64,000 nucleotides of DNA from Actinosynnema pretiosum (GTDB lineage Bacteria > Actinomycetota > Actinomycetes > Mycobacteriales > Pseudonocardiaceae), in contig NZ_JAMTCF010000020.1 of NCBI RefSeq assembly GCF_024171695.1, positions 1-64,000 of the forward strand, read 5' to 3'. The first letter of the stretch is position 1; every line of letters begins with the position of its first letter. Position numbers and translations under genes: made by a program. Positions 18,516 to 27,366 of this stretch are shown here, in pieces. The notes beneath the pieces are model-generated. The model did no database searches, was not told the origin of the DNA, and was given only the letters and a program-made list of their open reading frames with translations.

Positions 18516-18614
18516 GCTGGGTGAGGCCTGGAGCTGGGCAAGCCTGGGGCCGGGCAAGCCTGGGGCCGGGCAAGCTTGGGGTTGGACAAGCCTGGGGTTG
18601 GGTGAGGCCGGGCC
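18516..18614. repeat. 16-bp tandem repeat array
   Basis: About six degenerate units of CTGGGCAAGCCTGGGG or close variants lie back to back. The central units are nearly identical, and one carries CAAGCTT in place of CAAGCCT. It lies in the 358-bp gap between convergent genes ending at 18453 and 18812. The rest of that gap holds no gene I can support. Confidence 0.7.
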
Positions 18615-18811
18615 GGGGCGGGGAGAGTGGGGCGGGGCGCGGGCGCGTCCGTGTCCCGGCTGGAACCTGCCCCGGCGATGAGACGTCTGCCCCTTGCCGG
18701 GCTTGCGGTGGTGATGAGGCGACCGCATTCCGGCCGGGATTCCGGTGGGGCGAGTTCAGGCGTCCGTGATCGCCACCGCCCGATTCACCCCACCCGCGCC
18801 ACCGCCTCCCC

Positions 18812-19987
18812 TCACCCCACCCGCACCGCCGCCGCCATCCGCCGGACCGCTTCGCTGATCAACTCCGGTGACGTGGCCAGGTTCAGCCGCGCGTGCCCCG
18901 CGCCGCCCGTGCCGAACCCCGTCCCCGACGTCAGCGCCACCCGCCCGCGCTCCAGGAACCCCGCCGCCGGGTCGTCGCCCAACCCCGATTCCCGGCAGTC
19001 CAGCCACGCCAGATAAGTCCCCTCGCCCGGCGCGTACCGCACCCCCGGCAGCTCCTCCGCCACCAGCTCCCCGAGCAACCGCCGGTTCGCGTCCAGCCCC
19101 GCCAGCAGCGCGTCCAACCACGCCCCGCCCTCCCGCAGCGCGGCGGCGTGCGCGATCACCCCGAGGTGGCTGGGCCCCTCCTTCACCCACTCGGGGAACC
19201 GCCCCAGCTCCTCCTCCGCCCCCTCCCCGGCCACCACCACCGCCGCCTTCAACCCGGCCAGGTTCCACGCCTTCGACGCCGACAGCACCGCGAACCCCCG
19301 CTCCGCCCCCGGCACGCTCAGGTAGGGCGTGAACCGCGCCCCCGGCAGCACCAGCGGCGCGTGGATCTCGTCCGACACCACCCGCACCCCGAACCGCTCG
19401 GCCAGCGCCGCCACCTCGGCCAGCTCCTCGGCCCGGTGCACCGCCCCGGTCGGGTTGTGCGGGTTGCACAGCAGGAACACCGGCCGCGACCCGTGCGCGC
19501 CCGCCACCCGGAACGCCTCCTCCAGCGCCGCGAACCCGATCCGCCCGTCCACCCCCAGCGGCGCCTCCACCACCCGCCTGCCGGTGTGCGCGACGAACTG
19601 GAAGAAAGGCGGGTAGACCGGGCTGTTGACCACCACGGCGTCCGAGGCCGACGAGACCACGTCGAGCACCTCCAGCACCCCGCGCATCACGTCGGCGACC
19701 GGCGACACCCGCCCGGCCACGACCCCGGCCCACCCCCACCGCTCGCGGGCGAACCCGTCCAGCGCCTCGGCGTACGCCCCGCCCGCCGGGTACCCGGTGT
19801 CGCCGAGCGCGACGGCGTCGGCGATCGCCCGCACGACCGGCGCCGCGAGGTCGACGTCCATCTCCGCGACGAACACCGGCAGCACGTCGTCGGGGAAGGT
19901 GCGCCACTTCTCGCTCGTGCGCGCCCTGAGCCGCTCGGGGGAGAGCCCGGTCAACGGGTTCGGCACGTCCGCGTCATCGCTGCTCAC
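18812..19987 (-). CDS. PLP-dependent aminotransferase, MalY/PatB cystathionine beta-lyase type
   Basis: A 391-residue fold-type I PLP enzyme. The N-terminus ([20 protein letters not shown], then [19 protein letters not shown]) is typical of the MalY/PatB C-S lyase subgroup. Cofactor motifs are [33 protein letters not shown] and the Schiff-base lysine in [13 protein letters not shown]. The C-terminal Arg motif is [13 protein letters not shown]. It probably cleaves cystathionine or related S-conjugates to a thiol, pyruvate and ammonia. GTG 19987 was chosen because the family N-terminus starts here and the 12 codons upstream are Gly-rich intergenic sequence. A single gene, divergent from the secreted hydrolase with a 161-bp shared upstream region. 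Confidence 0.88.
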   Translation of the reverse strand: MSSDDADVPNPLTGLSPERLRARTSEKWRTFPDDVLPVFVAEMDVDLAAPVVRAIADAVALGDTGYPAGGAYAEALDGFARERWGWAGVVAGRVSPVADVMRGVLEVLDVVSSASDAVVVNSPVYPPFFQFVAHTGRRVVEAPLGVDGRIGFAALEEAFRVAGAHGSRPVFLLCNPHNPTGAVHRAEELAEVAALAERFGVRVVSDEIHAPLVLPGARFTPYLSVPGAERGFAVLSASKAWNLAGLKAAVVVAGEGAEEELGRFPEWVKEGPSHLGVIAHAAALREGGAWLDALLAGLDANRRLLGELVAEELPGVRYAPGEGTYLAWLDCRESGLGDDPAAGFLERGRVALTSGTGFGTGGAGHARLNLATSPELISEAVRRMAAAVRVG

Positions 19988-20148
19988 CCCACCGAGGGTA
20001 CGACCGGGGCCACCCCCGCCCACCCCCGAGGTCCACCGCGCGTCCCCCTCGGGAGGGACACGGGTTCGCGGTGCGGGGGGACGTTCCGGGGCTCCGCGAT
20101 TCCTAACGTCACCGGTGTCGGATCAACCAGCCCACCACGGAGAACCAC

Positions 20149-21651
20149 GTGCGCTCTCGCCTCCTCGCCGCCACCGTCACCGCACTGGCCGCGACCGCGC
20201 TGACCACCGCCTGCGACGACGCCCCCGAGGCCGTCCAGCTTCAACCGAGCACCCAACCGAGCACCCAGCCGAGCAGCACCCGGCCGCTCACCCTGGCGCC
20301 CTGCACCGACCTGCCGGACCTGCCCACCGCCGAGTGCGGCAGCATCACCGTCCCGCTCGACCGCGCCAACCCCGGCGCGGGCACCACCACCGTCGCGTTC
20401 GCCCGAGTGCCCCGCACCGACCAGTCCCAGCCGCCGCTCGGCACGATCGTCCCCAACCCCGGCGGTCCCGGAACCTCCACCATCGACTTCTCCGGCCCCC
20501 TCTACGCCCAGGGCCTCGCCCCCGTGCTCGACCGCCGCGACCTGCTCCTGATCGACCCGCGCGGCACCGGCCGCTCCACGCCCCTGACCTGCGACGCGCT
20601 CGCCGACCCCACCCTCGCCCTGGCCGGTCTGGACGAGCGCCGCACCGCCATCGGCGAGTGCGGCGAGCAGCTCGGCGACCGCTCCGCGCAGCACAGCACC
20701 ACCGCCGTCGCCGCCGCCGACGACGACATCCGCGCCGGACTGGGCATCGAGGAGCTGGACCTGTTCGGCGACTCCTACGGCACGTTCCTGATGGCCACCT
20801 ACGCCCAGCGCCACCCCGAGCGCACCGCGTCCGCCGTCCTGTCCGGCGCCTACTCGGTCACCGAGCGCACCGAGGGCGCGATGGGCGCCGCCGCCCTGCG
20901 CCGCGCGATCACCCTGGTCTGCGAGCGCACCCGGCAGTGCGACGGCCCCACCGCCCTCGCCGACCTCTCCGCGCTGGCCACCACCCTGCGCGCCACTCCG
21001 TCCACCGTGGACGTCGAGCTGGACGGCGCCACGCGCCAGGTCCCCCTCGACGAGTGGCAGCTCGCGGGCGCGGTCGGCAAGGCGTTCTCCAGCGCCCCCG
21101 ACCCCGAGCTCCAGGTGGGCGTGGCCACCGCCGCGTCCGCCGCGCGCACCGGTGACCTGACCCCGATCCGGACCCTCGTCAGCCGCTACCTCGCCACCGA
21201 GGTCGCCACCGCCGCGGCCGGTGTCCAGGCCTACGCGGTCGCCGCCGACTGGGCGGTCAGCTGCCACGACTACCCGGAGGCCTTCCCCGGCGGCGGCGAC
21301 GACCGCGAAGCCGCCTACGAGCGCGGACTGGCCGCGCTGGACGACGCCGACTTCGCCCCGTTCTCCGCGAGGGCCTGGAGCACCAGGGGCTCCTACGACT
21401 CCGGCGCCTGCCTGAAGTGGCCGCACGCCCCGAGCCAGGGCGCCCCGTTCACGGCCGGAGCGCCGATGCCGGACGTCCCCGTGCTCGTGCTCAGCGGCGA
21501 CCTGGACGCCAACACCCCCGTCGAGGCCGGGAAGCAGGCCGCCGCGCAGTTCCCGAACGCCGAGGTGGTCGAGGTCCGGAACGCCGGGCACACGCCGTCG
21601 GTCAGCGAGGGCGGCATGGTCCGGATCCTGGAGTTCTACGCGGCGCGATGA
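20149..21651 (+). CDS. Secreted lipoprotein alpha/beta hydrolase, TAP-like S33 peptidase
   Basis: A 500-residue exported hydrolase. The signal peptide ends in lipobox LTTAC (Cys 23), followed by a QPST-repeat linker. The fold follows tripeptidyl aminopeptidases: oxyanion region IVPNPGGPGTSTIDF, then DLLLIDPRGTGRSTP, nucleophile elbow LFGDSYGTFL, and a C-terminal TAP-like domain holding Asp in VLVLSGDLDANTPVEAG and His in VRNAGHTPSVSEGG. Likely removes peptides from substrates outside the membrane. GTG 20149 has GGAG about 7 bases upstream; TAACGT (20104-20109) is a plausible -10. The histidine kinase gene begins 31 bp downstream, so the two may be co-transcribed. A paralogue lies at 23703-25322. 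Confidence 0.88.
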   Translation: MRSRLLAATVTALAATALTTACDDAPEAVQLQPSTQPSTQPSSTRPLTLAPCTDLPDLPTAECGSITVPLDRANPGAGTTTVAFARVPRTDQSQPPLGTIVPNPGGPGTSTIDFSGPLYAQGLAPVLDRRDLLLIDPRGTGRSTPLTCDALADPTLALAGLDERRTAIGECGEQLGDRSAQHSTTAVAAADDDIRAGLGIEELDLFGDSYGTFLMATYAQRHPERTASAVLSGAYSVTERTEGAMGAAALRRAITLVCERTRQCDGPTALADLSALATTLRATPSTVDVELDGATRQVPLDEWQLAGAVGKAFSSAPDPELQVGVATAASAARTGDLTPIRTLVSRYLATEVATAAAGVQAYAVAADWAVSCHDYPEAFPGGGDDREAAYERGLAALDDADFAPFSARAWSTRGSYDSGACLKWPHAPSQGAPFTAGAPMPDVPVLVLSGDLDANTPVEAGKQAAAQFPNAEVVEVRNAGHTPSVSEGGMVRILEFYAAR

Positions 21652-21682
21652 GCGCCACAGGTTCGCCCTACCGTGTGCACCG

Positions 21683-22879
21683 GTGCAGTGGAGGAGGAGT
21701 GGCGCGGCGCGGAATTCCTGGCTGATCGCACTGGTCTGCGTGATCGGCGACGTCAGCGCCCTGCTGGTGTTCGACGAGCTCGCCGCCCGGTCCCCGAACG
21801 CCCTGCCCGCAGGCTTCTGGGCGGCGCTGGTGATCGTCGCACTGGCGGACCTCGCGCTCGCCCTGCCCGCCCGCTTCACCGGCGCCGTCACCCTGGTGCA
21901 GGCCGCCGCCCGCATCGGCACCGCGGCGCTGCTGGGCGGTCCGGACGTCGGCGTCGACGGCCGGGTCGGCAACGCCACCGGCCTGGTCGCCGCCGGTTAC
22001 CTGGCAGGGGCGTGGCTGCGCGGCCGGTGGGCGTGGGTGGCGCTGGGCGCGCTGGTGCTGGCGGTGCTGGGCGCGCGGTGGACCGCCGTGCCCCCGGCGC
22101 TCGACACGGTCGCCGTGCTGGCCGTCGAGGCGCTGACCAACGCGCTGCTGCCCTGGCTCGCGGGCCGCTACACCTCCTCCAGGATCGCGTTCCTGGAGGA
22201 GGTCAAGCGCAAGCGGCGCGACGCCGAGGAGCAGGTGGCCCGCGCGCTCACCGAGGAGCGCGGCGCGCTGGCCCGCGACCTGCACGACACGATCTCGCAC
22301 CACGTCAGCGCCATCGGCGTGCATGCCGGGGCGGCCAGGTTGCGGCTGGCCGGGCTGCGGTCGACCGGGCAGGGCGGCGACCCCAAGCTCGACGCCGCGC
22401 TCGGCCAGGTCGAGCGCTCCGGGCACGCGGCCCTGGCCGACCTGCGGCGGATGCTGGACGTGCTGCACGGCGCGACCCGCGACAGCACCCGCCAGCCGGG
22501 CCTGTCCGGGCTCGACGACCTGGTCGACGGGGTGCGGGCGACCGGCGTCCCGGTGGAGGTGCGCACCGACGCCCTGCGTCCGGACCGGCTGCCGGGCTCG
22601 CTGGACGTGGCCGCCTACCGGGTCGCGCAGGAGCTGCTCACCAACGCGCTGCGGCACGGCGACGGTGAGCGGGTCGAGCTGCGGATCACCCAGAGCGCCG
22701 CCGAGCTGGTCGTGTCCGTGGCCAACGGCGTGCGCCCCGGCCCGCCCGCGCACGGCAGCCGCCAGGGGCTGGACGGGGTGCGGCACCGCGCGGCGCTGTT
22801 CGGCGGCGGCGTGGTGTGCGGGCCCGACGGCGGCTCGTGGCGCGCCACCGCGACGTTCCCCCTGGAGGCGACCCCGTGA
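21683..22879 (+). CDS. Sensor histidine kinase, NarL/HisKA_3 type
   Basis: A 398-residue membrane kinase. The first 165 residues hold about five hydrophobic segments (for example WLIALVCVIGDVSALLVF and WVALGALVLAVLGARW). A coiled linker (RKRRDAEEQVARAL) leads to the HisKA_3 dimerisation helix with phospho-acceptor His in LARDLHDTISHHVSAIGVHA (about residue 201), then the ATPase domain with QELLTNALRHGDGERV and a terminal GLDGVRHRAALFGG. There is no large extracellular sensor, so the membrane bundle probably senses the signal. The start is uncertain: GTG 21683 lacks a clear ribosome site. It overlaps the response regulator by 4 bp. Confidence 0.9.
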   Translation: MQWRRSGAARNSWLIALVCVIGDVSALLVFDELAARSPNALPAGFWAALVIVALADLALALPARFTGAVTLVQAAARIGTAALLGGPDVGVDGRVGNATGLVAAGYLAGAWLRGRWAWVALGALVLAVLGARWTAVPPALDTVAVLAVEALTNALLPWLAGRYTSSRIAFLEEVKRKRRDAEEQVARALTEERGALARDLHDTISHHVSAIGVHAGAARLRLAGLRSTGQGGDPKLDAALGQVERSGHAALADLRRMLDVLHGATRDSTRQPGLSGLDDLVDGVRATGVPVEVRTDALRPDRLPGSLDVAAYRVAQELLTNALRHGDGERVELRITQSAAELVVSVANGVRPGPPAHGSRQGLDGVRHRAALFGGGVVCGPDGGSWRATATFPLEATP

Positions 22880-23547
22880 CGATCAGCGTGCTGCTGGCCG
22901 ACGACCACGCGTTCTTCCGCAGCGGCTTCCGGGCCGCCGTGGAGACGCAGGACGACCTGGTGTGCGTGGCCGACGTCGGCAACGGGCGGGACGCGGTGGA
23001 CCGGGTGCTGGCGCTGGGGCCTGACGTGGCCGTGCTGGACGTGCGGATGCCCAAGCTGGACGGCCTCGAGGCCACGGCGGCGATCCTGGCGGCGGGCTCG
23101 CCCACCAAGGTGCTGCTGCTGACCACCTACGACGACGACGAGTACGTGCACCGCGCGCTGGAACTGGGGGCGAGCGGGTTCCTGCTCAAGAGCACCCCCG
23201 CGCACGAGCTGGTGGCCGCGATCCGGGTCGTGGCGCGCGGCGACGCGCTGATCGACCCGGCGGTCACCCGCCGCCTGGCGAGCCGGTTCGCGCAGGCGCT
23301 GCGGCCCGCCCCGAGCGCGCCGGGGCTGGAGCTGCTGACCGCGCGCGAGCGGGAGGTGCTGGTCCTGGTGGGGACGGGGGCGGCGAACTCGGAGATCGCG
23401 GCGCGGCTGCACGTGGGGGAGGAGACGGTGAAGACGCACGTGTCGCGGGTGCTGCGCAAGCTGGACCTGCGCGACCGCGTGCAGGCCGCCGTGTACGCCA
23501 ACCGGCACGGGCTGGCGCCGCGCGGCGACGGTCGCCCGGCCTGGTGA
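22876..23547 (+). CDS. LuxR/NarL-family response regulator
   Basis: A 223-residue regulator paired with the kinase just upstream; its GTG overlaps the kinase stop (GTGA), indicating translational coupling. The receiver domain has the acidic pair in LLADDHAFFRSGF, phospho-acceptor Asp in DVAVLDVRMPKLDG (about residue 55), Thr in LLLTTYDDDEYV and Lys in FLLKSTPAHEL. The C-terminal GerE helix-turn-helix reads LTAREREVLVLVGTGAANSE, then VGEETVKTHVSRVLRKL. Likely targets are the flanking secreted hydrolase genes, an inference from position. The stop codon lies inside a 13-bp tandem repeat array. Confidence 0.92.
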   Translation: MTISVLLADDHAFFRSGFRAAVETQDDLVCVADVGNGRDAVDRVLALGPDVAVLDVRMPKLDGLEATAAILAAGSPTKVLLLTTYDDDEYVHRALELGASGFLLKSTPAHELVAAIRVVARGDALIDPAVTRRLASRFAQALRPAPSAPGLELLTAREREVLVLVGTGAANSEIAARLHVGEETVKTHVSRVLRKLDLRDRVQAAVYANRHGLAPRGDGRPAW

Positions 23548-23620
23548 CGCTGCCCGGTGACACGGCTTGGTGACGCGGCTTGGTGACGCGGCTTGGTGAT
23601 GCTGCTCGGTGACGCGCGCC
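23543..23620. repeat. Six 13-bp tandem repeats overlapping the response regulator stop
   Basis: Units of GGTGACGCGGCTT and variants (GGTGACACGGCTT, GGTGATGCTGCTC, GGTGACGCGCGCC) run head to tail without gaps from 23543 to 23620; the third and fourth are identical. The first unit contains the regulator stop codon. The array ends about 80 bp upstream of the next hydrolase gene, so it may be an array of binding sites or simply slippage-derived sequence. Confidence 0.7.
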
Positions 23621-23702
23621 CCGCAGCCACCGGGTGCGGCACCCCGAAACCCCGCGCCCGCACCCGGTGATCACCGGCGTCCGCGCGCCGTATGAACCAG
23701 TG

Positions 23703-25322
23703 GTGCGAACTTCACTGGGGGAATCACCGAACCGGAAGCCCGGCGCCTCGCCGGTCCGCCGACCGCGCCGGGTGGCGGGCCTTGCCCTGGCCGCGCTGCT
23801 CGCGCTGCCCGCCGTCACCGCCGTCACGGCCACCACCGCCGCCGCCGATCCCGGCAGCGGCGGCAGGCTCACCTGGAACGCCTGCCAGGACGGGTTCCAG
23901 TGCGCGACGCTGGAAGTCCCGATGGACTACACCGACGCCCTGGGCGCCACGGTCGACCTCGCGGTCATCAAGCTGCCCGCCACCGACAAGGCCCGGCGCG
24001 TGGGCACCCTGTTCGTGAACTTCGGCGGCCCCGGCGCGTCCGGCCTGCAGCGGATGCGCGAGCGCGGCCGGTGGCCGTGGCTGTTCTCGCCGGAGCTGCG
24101 GGCCAGGTTCGACGTGGTGTCCTGGGACCCGCGCGGCATCGGCGCGAGCACCGCCGTGCGCTGCTTCGACACCCTCGCCGAGCAGCAGGCGTACCTGGGG
24201 GCGATGCCCGAGCTGCCCGGCGACCCGAGCGGTGAGCCCGCGTTCTTCGCCGCCTCGCGCGACTTCGCCGAGCGCTGCGGCGAGGAGGCGGGCGACCTGC
24301 TGGAGCACGTGTCGTCCGCGAACACCGCCCGCGACCTGGACCAGCTCCGGCGCGCGCTGGGCGAGGACAAGCTGACGTACCACGGCATCTCGTACGGCAC
24401 CCAGCTCGGCGCGATCTACGCGAACCTGTTCCCGGACCGGATCCGCGCGATGGTGTTCGACGGCTCGATGGACTTCGTCGGCAACATCACCGGTCACGGC
24501 GACCAGGGCACGACCGTCCCGCTGGACACCCGGCAGGGCGTGTCGGACGCGATCGCCGAGACGTTCGACGAGTTCCTGCGGCTGTGCGCCGAGGCCGGTC
24601 CCGCCTGCGCGTTCGGCGAGGGCGACCCGAGGGCCAAGTGGGAGGCGGTCATGGCCCGCGCCGAGCGCGGCCCCATCACCGTCCAGGGCGAGGACGGGCC
24701 GCAGACGTGGACCCGTTCGGCGATCTTCAACACGGCGGGCGACCTGTCGGCGCTCAGCGGCTGGCCGGACATCGCCGCGCTGCTCCAGAGCCTGCACGAG
24801 GCGGTGACGGCGGAACCGGCGGTGGCGGCGGAACCGGCCGCGCGCACCGCGCTCGCCCCGCGCGAGCTGTACACGTCGAACCGCACCGAGGCGTTCCACG
24901 CGATCCAGTGCGTCGACAGCGACTTCCCGACCGACGAGTCGGTGTACCGCGCGCACGCCGCCTCGGAGGACCGGCGGGTTCCGCACTTCGGCCGGATCGG
25001 CGTGCTGGACATGATGAGCTGCGCGTACTGGCCCGCGCGCGACGCGAACCGCTACACCGGCCCGTGGAACCGCTGGACGTCGGCCGAGATCCTGGTGATC
25101 AACAACCGCTACGACCCGGCGACCCCGCTCGCGGGCGCCCAGGCGGGCGCCTCCCAGCTGGCCCGCGCCCGCGTCTTCGTGACCGAGGGCCACGGCCACT
25201 CGACCATGCTGTCCCCCAGCACCTGCGCCGAGCGGGTGAAGCTGGACTACCTGGTCAGCGGAGCGTTCCCGGCGGCGGGCACCCGCTGCGGCAACGACGC
25301 CCCGAACCCGTTCACCTCCTGA
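23703..25322 (+). CDS. Secreted alpha/beta hydrolase, TAP-like S33 peptidase (paralogue)
   Basis: A 539-residue exported hydrolase. A basic N-terminus (RRPRRVAGLALAALLALPAV) forms a Sec signal peptide with likely cleavage after TTAAADP. Motifs are VNFGGPGASGLQ, DVVSWDPRGIGAST, nucleophile elbow TYHGISYGTQLGAIYA, and a C-terminal TAP-like domain with Asp in VINNRYDPATPLAG and His in FVTEGHGHSTML. Cys pairs suggest extracytoplasmic disulfides. Unlike the paralogue at 20149 it has no lipobox and should be released. The start is tentative: GTG 23703 (or 23700) lies a few bases after TATGAA, consistent with a leaderless mRNA, and no ribosome site is evident. It follows the two-component genes. Confidence 0.85.
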   Translation: MRTSLGESPNRKPGASPVRRPRRVAGLALAALLALPAVTAVTATTAAADPGSGGRLTWNACQDGFQCATLEVPMDYTDALGATVDLAVIKLPATDKARRVGTLFVNFGGPGASGLQRMRERGRWPWLFSPELRARFDVVSWDPRGIGASTAVRCFDTLAEQQAYLGAMPELPGDPSGEPAFFAASRDFAERCGEEAGDLLEHVSSANTARDLDQLRRALGEDKLTYHGISYGTQLGAIYANLFPDRIRAMVFDGSMDFVGNITGHGDQGTTVPLDTRQGVSDAIAETFDEFLRLCAEAGPACAFGEGDPRAKWEAVMARAERGPITVQGEDGPQTWTRSAIFNTAGDLSALSGWPDIAALLQSLHEAVTAEPAVAAEPAARTALAPRELYTSNRTEAFHAIQCVDSDFPTDESVYRAHAASEDRRVPHFGRIGVLDMMSCAYWPARDANRYTGPWNRWTSAEILVINNRYDPATPLAGAQAGASQLARARVFVTEGHGHSTMLSPSTCAERVKLDYLVSGAFPAAGTRCGNDAPNPFTS

Positions 25323-25329
25323 CCTGCCC

Positions 25330-25367
25330 CGAGGGCCGTCCCGCAGCACGTCGCGGGACGGCCCTCG
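25330..25367 (+). terminator. 15-bp perfect hairpin terminator
   Basis: CGAGGGCCGTCCCGC and its exact complement at 25353-25367 flank AGCACGTC, 8 bases past the hydrolase stop. Confidence 0.8.
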
Positions 25368-25473
25368 GTCGCGTTCCGGTGCCCCGCCCAGGCGAGCCGA
25401 ACCCGCCCCAGGCACCCTTGTCCCAGGACCCCGGCGGACCGACCGCCTCCGTGAGCACCCTGAGGACCCGCAC

Positions 25474-26331
25474 GTGACGCTGCCCTACGGCCCGGACGAC
25501 GACCAGGCCGCCTACCAGTACGTCAACGCCGCGCTGCGCAGCCGTGACGCCGAGGCGTGGCGGCTGCTGGCGCTGGAGACCAACGTCGAGCAGACCGACC
25601 GGGTGCTGCGGGCCATCCTGGACCGCATCGCGGTGGCGCGGGCGCACCGGTCGGCGTCGCGGGCGAAGACCAGGGCGAAGGCGCGCGACGGCGAGATCAG
25701 CCAGGAGGAGTACCAGCGCGAGACGGCCGAGGAGGCCGAGCGCGTGCAGAAGACGATCAACTTCGAGGCGCTCGTGCGCGAGCACCACCGGCTGATCGCC
25801 CCGGCGGCGCGCAGGCTGCGCGGCGACGACGTGCGCGACGAGCTGCTGAACCTGGTCCTGGCGCTGGGCGGGGCGGTGGCGGCGCACCGCGAGGCGGTCC
25901 TGGCGGATGGCCTCAAGCCCACGGCGGCCGACGAGGCCCTGTGGGACCGCCTGTCCGCGCTGGACGTGCCCAGCACGAAGGAGGGCGAGGGCCGCAGCAC
26001 GGTGGAGGAGCTGGTCAAGCGGCACACCTCCGGCCAGGACGACCTGGGCCGGGTGCTCGCGGGGATCGTCCTGGACGTCGCGGGCGACGCCCCGTCGGTG
26101 CCGCGCGCGGCGCTGGTGGGACCGTGGAAGAAGGCCGTGTCGCCGATCCTGGGCACGGAGGAGAAGGGCGAGTTCGCGGCGAAGGGCAAGGGCTCGCTGG
26201 TCACGGAGAAGCTGCGCAAGACCCTGGGGCACCTGGAGCGCAAGGGCCTGGTGAAGCGCGGCGGAACGGGGCAGGACCAGCGCCTGGAGGTCCTGGACCG
26301 GGCGGGGCTCGAGGAGCTGGCGGACAGCTAG
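25474..26331 (+). CDS. Hypothetical protein with C-terminal winged-helix-like segment
   Basis: A 285-residue, highly charged, mostly helical protein. The N-terminal part (YGPDDDQAAYQYVNAALRSR) leads into long Arg/Glu helices (ISQEEYQRETAEEAERVQKT), then a central region rich in hydrophobic helices. The last 50 residues read like a winged-helix wing (KLRKTLGHLERKGLVKRGG, then RLEVLDRAGLEELAD), so nucleic-acid binding is possible. I do not recognise the family. GTG 25474 is preceded by GAGGACC. The gene is framed by strong hairpins on both sides, so it is probably monocistronic. Confidence 0.65.
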   Translation: MTLPYGPDDDQAAYQYVNAALRSRDAEAWRLLALETNVEQTDRVLRAILDRIAVARAHRSASRAKTRAKARDGEISQEEYQRETAEEAERVQKTINFEALVREHHRLIAPAARRLRGDDVRDELLNLVLALGGAVAAHREAVLADGLKPTAADEALWDRLSALDVPSTKEGEGRSTVEELVKRHTSGQDDLGRVLAGIVLDVAGDAPSVPRAALVGPWKKAVSPILGTEEKGEFAAKGKGSLVTEKLRKTLGHLERKGLVKRGGTGQDQRLEVLDRAGLEELADS

Positions 26332-26409
26332 GCGGTCGGGCGCGCGCCTGGTCGGGTTCCCGGCCGGGCGCGCGGAGAGGACGGCGAGCGCGGCCGGAGG
26401 GGAGCGCCC

Positions 26410-26436
26410 CGGCTCGTCCGCCCCCCGGACGAGCCG
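26410..26436 (+). terminator. 11-bp perfect hairpin terminator
   Basis: CGGCTCGTCCG and CGGACGAGCCG pair around five C residues, about 80 bp past the stop of the preceding gene. Confidence 0.7.
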
Positions 26437-26582
26437 ACCGCTTCGGTCATCCGGAGCAACCGGGCGTCCGCGCGCCTCGTCCCGGTGGTTCCCCGCTGCG
26501 ACATCCGGTCCCGGCCGGTCGGCCGCACGGGTTCGTCCGGCCAAACTACTGGCATCAATTCCGACCGCCTGGTAGAAAACGC

Positions 26583-26600
26583 TATGGGAGCGCTCCCATA
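26583..26600. promoter_or_regulatory. CebR-type LacI operator
   Basis: TATGGGAGCGCTCCCATA is a perfect 18-bp palindrome whose core, TGGGAGCGCTCCCA (26585-26598), is identical to the published CebR box that controls cellobiose/cellotriose uptake in Streptomyces. It lies 29 bp upstream of the isomerase start, just after a possible promoter (TGGCAT at about 26549, 18-bp spacer, TAGAAA at about 26573), where a repressor would block transcription. The LacI regulator at 44009-44995 is a possible but unproven partner. Confidence 0.75.
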
Positions 26601-26628
26601 CGCCACTCCACAGGTCAGGAGCTCGAAG

Positions 26629-27366
26629 ATGAGCACGCTTTCCGTCCAGCTCTACTCGGTGCGCGACGCCTTCGCCGAAGACCCGTCGGCCACCCTCGCC
26701 AAGCTCGCCGAGATCGGTTTCACCAACGTGGAGCCCTTCAAGCTGGTGGAGAACGCCGCCGCCCTGCGCGCCCTGCGCGAGCACGGACTTTCCGCCCCGA
26801 CCACGCACGTCAGCCTCGTCGGCGCCGAGCTGAACCCGGTCTTCGACGCCGCCGCCGAGCTCGGCGTCACCACCCTCATCGACCCGTTCATCGCCGACGA
26901 GAAGTGGCGCACCGCCGAGGACATCGCGGCCACCGCCGACGCCCTCAACGCCGCGGCCGAGGCCGCCAAGGGCCACGGCCTCACCGTCGGCTACCACAAC
27001 CACTGGTGGGAGCTGGCCAACCGCGTCGACGGCCGCGCCGCGCTGGAGGTCCTGACCGACCACCTGACCCCCGACGTGGTCCTGGAGGTCGACACCTACT
27101 GGGCCGCCGCCGGTGGCGAGGACGCCCCGGCCCTGCTGCGCCGCCTCGGCGAGCGCGTCGTCGCCCTGCACGTCAAGGACGGCGGCCTGGCCACCGACGC
27201 CACCGGCCAGGTCCCCGCCGGTCAGGGCAGCGTGCCCGTGGCCGACGTGCTCGCCTCCGCCCCGAACGCCCTGCGCGTGGTCGAGTTCGACGCCTACGGC
27301 GGCGACCTGTTCGAGGGCATCGCCGCCAGCCGCGCGTTCCTGCTCACCCTGGAGGACGCCAAGTGA
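26629..27366 (+). CDS. Sugar phosphate isomerase/epimerase (xylose isomerase-like TIM barrel)
   Basis: A 245-residue TIM-barrel enzyme of the AP-endonuclease 2/xylose isomerase-like family. It starts STLSVQLYSVRDAFAEDP and carries metal and substrate motifs GYHNHWWEL, VVLEVDTYW (metal Glu/Asp), VVALHVKDGG (metal His) and VVEFDAYGGD. Length is normal. It should isomerise or epimerise a keto-sugar or its derivative in the cytoplasm. ATG 26629 has AGGAG 7 bases upstream. It overlaps the oxidoreductase gene by 4 bp and is headed by a CebR-type operator, so the pair is probably induced by cello- or related oligosaccharides. Confidence 0.88.
   Translation: MSTLSVQLYSVRDAFAEDPSATLAKLAEIGFTNVEPFKLVENAAALRALREHGLSAPTTHVSLVGAELNPVFDAAAELGVTTLIDPFIADEKWRTAEDIAATADALNAAAEAAKGHGLTVGYHNHWWELANRVDGRAALEVLTDHLTPDVVLEVDTYWAAAGGEDAPALLRRLGERVVALHVKDGGLATDATGQVPAGQGSVPVADVLASAPNALRVVEFDAYGGDLFEGIAASRAFLLTLEDAK

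Noticed and set aside
15178-18573. Minus-strand frame opposite the DUF4132 gene
   Set aside because: Antisense artefact of GC-rich third positions; His/Gln/Arg-rich with no recognisable domain.
18516-18614. CRISPR array
   Set aside because: The 16-bp units are contiguous without spacers and there are no cas genes.
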